64,000 nt of DNA from Myxococcus sp. CA023 (lineage in GTDB: Bacteria; Myxococcota; Myxococcia; Myxococcales; Myxococcaceae). Below the pieces are notes generated by a model. That model had not been told where the DNA came from, ran no database searches, and saw only the letters and a list, made by a program, of their open reading frames with translations. Location: NCBI RefSeq assembly GCF_010998615.1, contig NZ_JAAEAH010000027.1:1-64000 (forward strand). The letters are read 5' to 3'. Position numbers and translations under genes: made by a program. Positions 29,463 to 37,255 of the stretch are shown piece after piece (the stretch's first letter is position 1; every line of letters begins with the position of its first letter).

Positions 29463-30488
29463 ATGCTGCTCCACAAGCACCTCACCCCCGAGCTGAAGTC
29501 CCGGCTCGAACGGCTCACGACACGCAACGGCTGGACGCTCCGGAAGACCATCCAGAGTGGCCTGGACCACGGGGACTCCCAGATGGGTGTCTACGCGGGT
29601 GACAGCGAGTCCTACGCGCTCTTCTCCCCGCTGCTGAATCCCATCATCCGGGACCATTCGGGCCATGACCTGAGCGGACACACGAGTGACTTCTCGCTCG
29701 ACGGGCTGCCCCAGGACGACCTGGACCCCACGGGCGAGTTCATCCTCTCCACGCGGGTCCGCGTCGGACGGAACCTGGCCCGGTATGCCTTTCCTCCGGC
29801 CATTGGCGCCAGGGACAGGGCCGCGCTGGAAGCCGAGGTCGTCCAGGTCCTCTCCGGCCTGGGGGGCCACCTCGCGGGCGAATACCATCCCCTGGCCAGC
29901 CTCTCCGAGGCGGAGCGGCGGGAGCTGGTGCACCACCACGTCCTGTTCCAGCAGTCGGACCGCTTCCTGGACAGCGCGGGCGTCAACCGCGACTGGCCGC
30001 GCAACCGCGGCATCTTCCACTCCGCGGACATGCGCTTCATCGTCTGGGTCGGGGAGGAAGACGCCCTGCGCATCATCAGCATGCAGCCCGGCTCGGGGCT
30101 GGCGCAGACCTACCTGCGGCTCCAGACGGCGCTCGAGCAGCTCGACGGGCAGCTCGACTTCGCCCAGGACTCACGGCTGGGCTTCCTCACGGCGTGCCCC
30201 ACCAACCTGGGCACCGCCATGCGAGCCTCCGTCCTCATCCGCCTGCCCCACCTGTCACGGCGACCGGACTTCCGCGCGCGGTGCGCCCGCCTGGGGCTCG
30301 CGGTGCGGGGCCTGCACGGCGAACACTCCGAAGCCCGGGACGGCGTGCATGACGTCTCCAATGCCGTCCGTCTGGGCGTCACCGAGCGGGACATCTACGA
30401 GCAGCTTCGGACGGGCATCCACGCGCTCATGGAGATGGAATCCGCGGCACGAAAGCGCGGACACCCGAAGGCGGCGCCCGGGAACTGA
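29463..30488 (+). CDS. Phosphagen (arginine) kinase
   Basis: A 341-residue ATP:guanido phosphotransferase that would transfer phosphate between ATP and a guanidino compound, probably arginine, as an energy buffer. Seen in order: an N-terminal domain with GVYAGDSESYALF, the start of the catalytic domain at ILSTRVRVGRNL, VWVGEEDALRIISMQ (the catalytic acidic pair at 198-199; the usual Asn before it is Gly), the reactive Cys245 in LTACPTNLGTAMR, and HGEHSEARDGVHDVSN as the mobile loop. Such kinases are rare in bacteria; from memory, a Myxococcus xanthus homologue has been linked to fruiting-body development. The start at 29463 has only a close GGAG. It ends 26 bp from the convergent betaine-transport operon. 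Confidence 0.9.
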   Translation: MLLHKHLTPELKSRLERLTTRNGWTLRKTIQSGLDHGDSQMGVYAGDSESYALFSPLLNPIIRDHSGHDLSGHTSDFSLDGLPQDDLDPTGEFILSTRVRVGRNLARYAFPPAIGARDRAALEAEVVQVLSGLGGHLAGEYHPLASLSEAERRELVHHHVLFQQSDRFLDSAGVNRDWPRNRGIFHSADMRFIVWVGEEDALRIISMQPGSGLAQTYLRLQTALEQLDGQLDFAQDSRLGFLTACPTNLGTAMRASVLIRLPHLSRRPDFRARCARLGLAVRGLHGEHSEARDGVHDVSNAVRLGVTERDIYEQLRTGIHALMEMESAARKRGHPKAAPGN

Positions 30489-30514
30489 ATGCCCCGGAGC
30501 GCCTCGCAGCGCGC

Positions 30515-31444
30515 TCAGGACTTGGGAATCCAGCCGTCCACGAGCGCCTGGTTCTTCTTCACCCACTCCCGGGTGGCCTTCTCCGGGGCGGCCTCGGCCT
30601 CGGCGATGGCGCCCATCAGGCTGCCGAGCTGCTGGTCATCCAGCTTGAAGTTGCGCAGCAGCGTCGCGACGTCGGGCAGGTCCTTCTCCAGGCCCACGCG
30701 GGTGAGCGTGTGGATGGACTCCTTGGCGCCATAGACGCCCTTCGGGTCATCCAGGAACTTCAGGTCCCAGCGCGCGAACTTCCAGTGCGGCTTCCAACCG
30801 GTGACCACCACGGGGCGCTTCTTGGCGATGGCGTCCTTGAGCTCCGCGGTCATCGCCGGGCCGCTGGAGGGCACCAGCTTCAGGTCCAGCTTGTACTCCG
30901 CGATGGCCTTCTCCGTCGTCGTCATGATGCCCGCGCCAGAGTCGATGCCCACGATGGACTGGTTCAGGTCCTTCGCCTTGCCGTTGAGCTGCTCGATGCT
31001 GGTGATGTCCAGGTCCGCCGGGACGACCAGGCCAATCCGTGCGTCCTCGTAGTTGGTGCCCAGGTCCACCACCTTGCCCTGGAAGCGCTCCATGTAGCTC
31101 TGGTGGGTGACGGGCAGCCAGCCATCCAGGAATGCATCCGCGTCGCCGCTCGCGAGCGAGGCGAACACCGGGGCGACGTCCGCCATGGTGGTCTTCACCT
31201 CGTAGCCCATGCGGTCCTCCAGGATGGCCTGGACCAGATGCGTCATGGCCACGCCTTCGGCCCAGTTCACGTACACCAGCCGGACCACGGGCTTCTTCGC
31301 GGGGGCGGGCGCCTCGGTGTCACCCGCTGCGGGCGCCTTGTTCTCCTGCTTGCATCCGGGGGCGACGAGCAGCCCCGCCACGGCCGTGAGCAGCAGGGGC
31401 AGACGATTGAGAGAGGAAGTCTTCACGGGACGGGTCTCCTTCAT
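30515..31444 (-). CDS. Glycine betaine/proline-type ABC substrate-binding lipoprotein
   Basis: A 309-residue OpuAC/ProX-type binding protein. The N-terminus is a signal sequence with a lipobox-like APGC (Cys31). The body has VRLVYVNWAEGVAMTHLV, ASGDADAFLDGWLPVTH and VVVTGWKPHWKFARW, typical of quaternary-amine binders whose Trp residues form the cation box. Its ATG overlaps the permease stop by four bases (ATGA), so it is the last gene of the porin-ATPase-permease-binding protein unit on the minus strand. It would deliver betaine, choline or proline betaine for osmoprotection. The exact ligand is not readable. Confidence 0.92.
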   Translation of the reverse strand: MKETRPVKTSSLNRLPLLLTAVAGLLVAPGCKQENKAPAAGDTEAPAPAKKPVVRLVYVNWAEGVAMTHLVQAILEDRMGYEVKTTMADVAPVFASLASGDADAFLDGWLPVTHQSYMERFQGKVVDLGTNYEDARIGLVVPADLDITSIEQLNGKAKDLNQSIVGIDSGAGIMTTTEKAIAEYKLDLKLVPSSGPAMTAELKDAIAKKRPVVVTGWKPHWKFARWDLKFLDDPKGVYGAKESIHTLTRVGLEKDLPDVATLLRNFKLDDQQLGSLMGAIAEAEAAPEKATREWVKKNQALVDGWIPKS

Positions 31445-32274
31445 GATGAGCGCGTCCGGGGCTTGCCCAGCGCGTGAGTCAGGCGGTCCAACACGATGGC
31501 CAGGATGACCACCGCGATGCCGCTCTCGAAGCCCAGTCCGATGCGGAGCTGGGTGATGCCCTTCAGGACCTGCTCGCCCAGTCCCCCCGCGCCAATCATG
31601 GCGGAGATGACCACCATGGACAGCGACAGCATGATGGTCTGGTTCACTCCGGCCAGCAGTGTGGGGACGGCGATGGGGAGCTGGACGTTGAGCAGCGTCT
31701 GGCGCGGCGTCGCGCCAAACGCGATGGCGGCCTCCACGACTTCGGCGGGCACCTGCCGGATGCCCAGGTTGGTGAGGCGCACCGCGGGTGGCATGGCGAA
31801 GATGACGGTGGCCACCACGCCGGGCACCTTCCCCAGCCGGAAGAAGAGCACCGCGGGGATGAGGTAGACGAAGGCGGGCATCGTCTGCATCAGGTCCAGG
31901 GCGGGCCGCATCACCCGCTCCACGACGCGGCTGTACGCGGCCCAGATGCCCAGGGGGATGCCCAGCACCAGCGCCACCATCGCCGAGCTGAGGACCAGCG
32001 CCAGCGTCTCCATGGTGGCCTTCCACAGGCCCATGTCCTGGATGAGCAGCATGCCCAGCGCCGTGAAGACGGCCGTGCCCAGGCCGGACAGGCGCCAGGC
32101 GAGCACCATCAACACCACGATGATGGCGTAGCTGGGCGGCAGGAGCAGCGCGCTCTCCAGGCCGTTGATGCAGGCCGTGAGCACCGAGCGGATGGCGTCG
32201 AACACCGGCGCGCCACGCGTACCCAGCCAGTCAATCAGCTCCTCGAAGCCTTCTCCGATTTTCAGTGTGCTCAT
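31441..32274 (-). CDS. Glycine betaine/proline-type ABC permease
   Basis: A 277-residue OpuAB/ProW-type inner-membrane permease with about six helices. It includes the EAA-like loop (VEAAIAFGATPRQTLLNVQLP) that docks with the ATPase, shown by key residues EAA...GAT...LPIA, and ends LDRLTHALGKP, as ProW proteins do. It begins one base after the ATPase stop (TGACATG) and overlaps the binding-protein start. This tight packing means a single translationally coupled operon. Confidence 0.93.
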   Translation of the reverse strand: MSTLKIGEGFEELIDWLGTRGAPVFDAIRSVLTACINGLESALLLPPSYAIIVVLMVLAWRLSGLGTAVFTALGMLLIQDMGLWKATMETLALVLSSAMVALVLGIPLGIWAAYSRVVERVMRPALDLMQTMPAFVYLIPAVLFFRLGKVPGVVATVIFAMPPAVRLTNLGIRQVPAEVVEAAIAFGATPRQTLLNVQLPIAVPTLLAGVNQTIMLSLSMVVISAMIGAGGLGEQVLKGITQLRIGLGFESGIAVVILAIVLDRLTHALGKPRTRSS

Positions 32275-32275
32275 G

Positions 32276-33460
32276 TCAGCGCTGCTCCCCCGCGATGCTG
32301 GCCAGCAGCGTGGCGCGGCTCACGATGCCCAGGAACGACTGGTCCTCGGCGACGACGGCGATGGGAATCTGAGTCGTGGCCGCCACCGCCACCAGCTTCG
32401 CCAGCGGCGTGTCCGGTGACGTGGTGGGCAAGTCGGTGACGAGCGCCCCCTCCAGGCTGTGCTTGTTCTCCGCCAGGAGCCGCAGCGCGTCCTCGATGCG
32501 CACCACGCCCACCAGCTTGCGGGCCTGGTTGGTCACGAAGAGCGTGGAGGTGCCCGACTCGCGCATGCGCTTGACGGCCAGGGCGGGCCCGTCCTTCGGG
32601 TGCACCACCGACTCCGGCCGCCGCATGATGGCCCGCGCGGTGAGGACCTTGGTGCGGTCCACGTGCTCCACGAAGGCGCGCACGTAGTCGTCCGCGGGGC
32701 TCCTGAGGATTTCCTCCGGCGTGCCGAGCTGCGCGATGCGCCCGTCCTTCATGATGACGATGCGCCCACCCAGCTTCAGCGCCTCATCCAGGTCATGGGT
32801 GATGAACACGATGGTCTTGTTCATCCGGGACTGGAGCTCCAGCAGTTCGTCCTGCATCTGCCGGCGGATGAGCGGGTCCAACGCACTGAAGGCCTCGTCC
32901 ATGAGCAGGATTTCCGCGTCGGTGGCAATGGCCCGCGCCAGCCCCACGCGCTGCTGCATCCCGCCGCTGAGCTCGCGAGGCAACTTCTCCTCGTAGCCCT
33001 TCAGGCCCACCAGCTCGAGCGCCTGCATCGCCTTGGGCCGTGACTCCCGCCGCTCCAGGCCCTGCATCTCCAGCCCGTACTCCACGTTCCGGATGACGCT
33101 GCGGTGGGGCAGCAGGCCGAAGTTCTGGAACACCATGGCCATCTTCCGGCGCCGGACGTCCAGCAGGCCCGCCCTGTCCGCCCGGGTGACGTCCACGCCG
33201 TCCACGTGCACGCTGCCGGCGGAGGGCTCGATGAGGCGATTGAGGCAGCGGAGCACCGTGGACTTGCCGCTGCCAGACAGGCCCATGATGACGAAGATTT
33301 CGCCGGCCCTCACATCGAACGAAGCCTCCTGGATGGCGACGGTGCACCCCGTCTCCTCCAGGATCTGCTGCTTGCTCTGCCCCTTCTCCAGCAGGGCAAT
33401 GGCCCGTTCCGGGTTGCTGCCGTAGATCTTCCGCAAGCCACGGACTTCAATCTTCTCCAT
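32276..33460 (-). CDS. Glycine betaine/proline-type ABC ATPase with CBS domains
   Basis: A 394-residue OpuAA/ProV-type ATPase. Walker A is GLSGSGKST, the signature is LSGGMQQRVGLARA and Walker B is LLMDEAFSALDP. The early insertion (ALLEKGQSKQQILEETG) is specific to this subfamily. Residues ~275-394 form two CBS domains (RPESVVHPKDGPALAV, ... VGVVRIEDALRLL; TQIPIAVVAEDQSFLGIV), which in OpuA sense ionic strength or cyclic-di-AMP and gate transport. The ATG at 33460 lies eight bases after the porin stop. Confidence 0.94.
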   Translation of the reverse strand: MEKIEVRGLRKIYGSNPERAIALLEKGQSKQQILEETGCTVAIQEASFDVRAGEIFVIMGLSGSGKSTVLRCLNRLIEPSAGSVHVDGVDVTRADRAGLLDVRRRKMAMVFQNFGLLPHRSVIRNVEYGLEMQGLERRESRPKAMQALELVGLKGYEEKLPRELSGGMQQRVGLARAIATDAEILLMDEAFSALDPLIRRQMQDELLELQSRMNKTIVFITHDLDEALKLGGRIVIMKDGRIAQLGTPEEILRSPADDYVRAFVEHVDRTKVLTARAIMRRPESVVHPKDGPALAVKRMRESGTSTLFVTNQARKLVGVVRIEDALRLLAENKHSLEGALVTDLPTTSPDTPLAKLVAVAATTQIPIAVVAEDQSFLGIVSRATLLASIAGEQR

Positions 33461-33468
33461 GGGGCATC

Positions 33469-34671
33469 TCAGAAGTAGTAGCCGACGTTGATGTTGAAGC
33501 GCGTGTCCCACGGGGCATTCGGATCGCCCTCCGCGAGCGCGTGGCCATAAGCAGGCCCCAGCCAGGGCTGGTTCTTCCCGCTGGCCACGTCCACGTAGGT
33601 GAAGACGGGCCCCGCGGTGACGAGCATGCCGAGCACGTTCTGCATCGACGTCTCGAACGCGGCGTTGGCTTTGTCGAAGAGGCTGAAGTCGTCGTAGAAG
33701 GTCAGCTTCGTGATGGGGCCCCACGACACGGGCACATCGTACGAAAGGCCCGCCGCGTAGACGGTGCCCCGGGTAGCCATCTTGTAGGGCGCGTCATAGG
33801 CCCCCATCGTCACGATGGAGTCGTCGTGACCCTCGGGGTTCTTCAGGTCGTAGCCGTAGCTGAGGACCTCCATGCGCAGGTTGAACGGGCCGTAGTAGCC
33901 GTCCAGATGCACCGCGCCAGCCCAGTTCAGGCCATTGCGCCTGGTGACGCTGTTGTAGATCTGCCCGGTCTGCGCGGAGACGCCCACTTCCGTGCGGCCC
34001 AGGTCCCCGTGCTGGAATGTGTACGCCGCGCGTGCATTGAGCTTGTTGCTCTCGTGGTTCGCGCTGTCCACGCCCAGGTACGCCTCGCCCGGGTTGGAGC
34101 TGTTCACCTGCACCACGTCATACGAGTAGCGCGCGCTGTCCGTACTCCGGCCGGTGAAGCTGCCCTCGTCGTTCTTGTAGAAGGCGACCTGCAGATCCCA
34201 TGGCCCCTGCGTGTGGACCAACTTCAGACCCAGGTCGTAGTCGTCCTCCATGCCCATGTAGTAGGGCAGGGAGAAGAACCAGTTATGTGAGGCATAGGGT
34301 AGCACGCCGAAGGGCACGCGGTGCACGCCGAACTGGAGTTGGGTCGCCTTCGTGAACTCATAGCCCACCCAGCCGTGGTGGAGCATGGAGTACCCCGAAT
34401 AGAGGCGGTACTCGGCGGACAGCAACACCTTGGAAAGTCTGGCGTCGACGTTGAGCCGGAATGTATCGAAAGCCACGTCGCCACCGCGGTTGCGGTTGTC
34501 TTCTTCTCCAGGCCACGTCTTGAAGAAGGCATTGAGGCGCAGCGCGCCGCCGACCTTGAGCATGTCCGGGTCTTCCACCACCTCCTCCTCGGCGCGTGCT
34601 TCAGGCGCGAGCAGGCAGGTCAATCCAGACAGGAAAAGCGCATGCGAGAAACGGGTAAGACGGGTGGACAA
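33469..34671 (-). CDS. Outer-membrane porin-like beta-barrel protein, first gene of the betaine operon
   Basis: A 400-residue predicted outer-membrane protein. The proposed start is TTG at 34671, six bases after AGGAG; the mature protein begins after a signal peptide ending PEARA at residue 27. The rest alternates hydrophobic and polar residues (LRLNAFFKTW, FRLNVDARL, YRLYSGYSMLHHGWVGYEF) and ends NINVGYYF with a terminal Phe, the usual barrel-assembly signal. It resembles phosphate-selective or general porin-like proteins but no family is certain. Only eight bases separate it from the ATPase, so it probably supplies the outer-membrane route for the betaine importer. Confidence 0.78.
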   Translation of the reverse strand: MSTRLTRFSHALFLSGLTCLLAPEARAEEEVVEDPDMLKVGGALRLNAFFKTWPGEEDNRNRGGDVAFDTFRLNVDARLSKVLLSAEYRLYSGYSMLHHGWVGYEFTKATQLQFGVHRVPFGVLPYASHNWFFSLPYYMGMEDDYDLGLKLVHTQGPWDLQVAFYKNDEGSFTGRSTDSARYSYDVVQVNSSNPGEAYLGVDSANHESNKLNARAAYTFQHGDLGRTEVGVSAQTGQIYNSVTRRNGLNWAGAVHLDGYYGPFNLRMEVLSYGYDLKNPEGHDDSIVTMGAYDAPYKMATRGTVYAAGLSYDVPVSWGPITKLTFYDDFSLFDKANAAFETSMQNVLGMLVTAGPVFTYVDVASGKNQPWLGPAYGHALAEGDPNAPWDTRFNINVGYYF

Positions 34672-35095
34672 CCGCAACTCCTGGCAATGGACGACAGGCG
34701 CGAGCGGACCAGCACGGGCCACACTCGTCCTGAGCGCCAGACTTGGCACAAGGGGCGGCCCTCTCCCGATCCACACTCAGCGAGGACGCTGGCGCGCGAG
34801 ACAGTCCACCCAGGGAACAGTGCGGTCAGTCGTTAACAGGTCAGACGGAGCACGTCTATACTTTTGAGCTCAAACAATATGGACACTGGGCGCCGCCCGC
34901 CTGCTCGCGGGGCATGAGCGGCGCGCCCGCCAACCCACACGGGCGGCTCAAGATGCCCGTCTCACCGTCACGGGATAGGTCCGAGACGCCCTGCGGATGA
35001 GGAGCGTTGCGGAGCGGATTGGTGCGCCCAGCTCACGCTCGGGGACGGCACGCTGTACTTCGTCTCAAGCCCACGGGCGACGACTGCAATCCGTG
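34672..35095. promoter_or_regulatory. Upstream region of the porin-betaine operon with TTTGAGCTCAAA palindrome
   Basis: This 424-bp gap lies upstream of the minus-strand porin operon and downstream of the WD40 gene. An A/T-rich island at 34855-34882 holds a perfect 12-bp palindrome, TTTGAGCTCAAA (34863-34874), and on the minus strand TTGTTT and TATAGA flank or overlap it. Another small inverted repeat (AGACG/CGTCT) is adjacent. These are candidate operator and promoter elements, and the rest shows nothing recognisable. Confidence 0.4.
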
Positions 35096-37177
35096 TCAGT
35101 GGAGGGTGAACACGCCCCGCAAGTCATCCCAGACCAGCCCATGGCGCCGCAGAATCCGCGTCAGGTCCGGCTCCACGGGCGGCGGGAGTGCGAAGGCATC
35201 GAAGCCCAGCAGGTGGAACGTCCGGTCGGAAGCCGCTGCCGCCAGCCATGCTCCATCGGAAGAGAAGGCCACGGCGGAGACGAACCCCTGCAGCCCGGGC
35301 ACCTCCCCCATGAGCGCCCCGTCGGGAAGCCGCCAGACCTTCATCTCTCCTCCGATTCCGCCGGACGCCACGAACGCCCCCTGAGGCGCTACCGCGAGCG
35401 ACAAGACGCCTACCGTGCGCGAATCCATCGACGTCAGCACGCGGCCGTCATCTGGGCTCCAGAGCCGGATGGGCTGACGCATTCCCGCGGTCAGCAACTC
35501 CCCGGACGCCAGGAACGTGACGGCGCGGACCCGGTCGCCCGCCTCCAGGACGCGAATCACCGCGCCTCGCGCCACGTCCCAGATCCGCACCGTGTGGTCC
35601 GCTGCGCCCGAAGCCAGCCTTTGCCCCGTGGCATCGAATGCCAATGCCCACGCCTTCCCGGTGTGTCCTGTCAGCCGGGCCACCTGGGTCGCGGAGGGGA
35701 CAGCCCACAGCACGACGTCCTGCGCCACCCCCGCGGCGAGCAATGCGCCGTCTGGGCTGAAGGCCAACGCCCGGATGGATTCGCGCGCGGCCGGAATCAC
35801 CATCAGCTGATTTCCGGACCGGACGTCTCGCACACGCACCTCCCCCTTCAACGTTCCCACCGCGAGCAACCGCCGGTCCGCGCTCACGGCCACGGCCCCC
35901 ACGGCGTCCGGTGCCTCCAGGCGGGAGTGGAGTTCGCCGCCGGATGAGAGCGACCAACTCCGCAGACCGTCCTCCCCACCCGACACGAAGGCGTCTGGCC
36001 CCACGGAGGTCAGCACCTCAGGCCAGGCGGGAAGCTCCCGCAGCAAGACGTCTGGAGGCACCTCGGACCGTGACCAGACATTGAGGACACCGTCCATGCC
36101 ACCGGACGCGAACGTGCGTCCGTCCGGAGACAGGGCCACGGCCATCACGAAGGTCCGGTGCGCATCCAAGCGCTCCAGGACCTCGCCACCGCCGCGCACG
36201 TCCACGCGCTGCACGCGTCCCTCCCACCCCGCCTGCACGAGCTGCTGGAAACCCGCATCGATGGCCACGGACGAAAGCGCCCCCGTGTTGCGCTGCACGT
36301 CGAGCAGGGCCCCGGTCCGGGCATCCCAGAAACGGATGGCACGGTCCGCGGACGCGGTCATCACCCGCTCGCCATCCGCGGAGAACGCACAGGACTCCAC
36401 CTTGTCCCCGTGTCCCATCAGCCGGTGCAGCTCGCGACGCGCCGTCAGGTCCCACACCCGCGCGGTCCGGTCCATGCTCGACGACACGAGCCGTCCTCCG
36501 TCGGGGGAGAAGGCCACCGCGATGACGATGTCGTCATGCATGAACCGGAGCACCTCCGCGCCATCGCGGATACGCCAGACACGAATCGTCCGGTCCAGTC
36601 CACCACTCGCCAGCCACTCACCATCCGGGGAGAAGGCCAGGCCCCGCACGACATCCGTGTGCCCGGACAGCAAGGCCACCCTGCGCCCCTGCTTCCAATC
36701 CCAGAGCCAGAGCGCGCCGGGCCTGCCCGCGGCGGCCAGCCACCGGCCATCGGGAGAGAACGCGACGGCATGGAGCTCAGCTTCGTGACCCTTCAGCTCC
36801 GCCACCTGCGCCCCGGCCGCCACATCCCAGACGCGCACGACCGCGTCATACCCTCCCGAGGCCAGCAGCCTGCCGTCCGGTGAGAAGGCCAGCGCCAGCA
36901 CCGAACCCTCGAACTGCTTCGCCCACTCGAGCGACGAGGCGCGCTTCTCCGCCCACACCTGCCCCCAGCGCGCCGTGGGTGAGTCTTCCGTGTGTCTCGC
37001 GGACGCGAAGTAGCCCGCCGCCAGGGCCCATTGCTTCGTCTCGATGGCCGCGTCACCGCGGGCCCGGAAGAGCTCGGACCGAGCGTCTCGCACCCCGAGG
37101 ACCTCGGACGAGGAGCGCCGCCCCGCGCAGGACACCGTGAGCAAGACCAGGACCCACCACCACGAACGCAGGCGCAT
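35096..37177 (-). CDS. WD40-repeat lipoprotein
   Basis: A 693-residue lipoprotein (box TVSC, Cys17) made almost entirely of WD40 repeats, roughly fourteen, enough for two seven-bladed propellers. Repeats show the pattern VLALAFSPDGRLLASGGYDAVVRVWD, given here by key residues FSPDG...LASGG.D..VRVWD. A short helical region (residues 35-90) follows the signal and looks like a degenerate TPR. It probably sits in the periplasm or at the surface as a protein-interaction platform. It lies 78 bp downstream of the TonB-dependent-receptor gene on the same strand and may be co-transcribed with it. No enzymatic motif is present. Confidence 0.85.
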   Translation of the reverse strand: MRLRSWWWVLVLLTVSCAGRRSSSEVLGVRDARSELFRARGDAAIETKQWALAAGYFASARHTEDSPTARWGQVWAEKRASSLEWAKQFEGSVLALAFSPDGRLLASGGYDAVVRVWDVAAGAQVAELKGHEAELHAVAFSPDGRWLAAAGRPGALWLWDWKQGRRVALLSGHTDVVRGLAFSPDGEWLASGGLDRTIRVWRIRDGAEVLRFMHDDIVIAVAFSPDGGRLVSSSMDRTARVWDLTARRELHRLMGHGDKVESCAFSADGERVMTASADRAIRFWDARTGALLDVQRNTGALSSVAIDAGFQQLVQAGWEGRVQRVDVRGGGEVLERLDAHRTFVMAVALSPDGRTFASGGMDGVLNVWSRSEVPPDVLLRELPAWPEVLTSVGPDAFVSGGEDGLRSWSLSSGGELHSRLEAPDAVGAVAVSADRRLLAVGTLKGEVRVRDVRSGNQLMVIPAARESIRALAFSPDGALLAAGVAQDVVLWAVPSATQVARLTGHTGKAWALAFDATGQRLASGAADHTVRIWDVARGAVIRVLEAGDRVRAVTFLASGELLTAGMRQPIRLWSPDDGRVLTSMDSRTVGVLSLAVAPQGAFVASGGIGGEMKVWRLPDGALMGEVPGLQGFVSAVAFSSDGAWLAAAASDRTFHLLGFDAFALPPPVEPDLTRILRRHGLVWDDLRGVFTLH

Positions 37178-37255
37178 TTCGGATTCATCACCCGGAGCAC
37201 GGCCCCGGCACAATCCCCTTCGCCCAGCGCATGAGCCCGTGGCGGAACCAACTCG

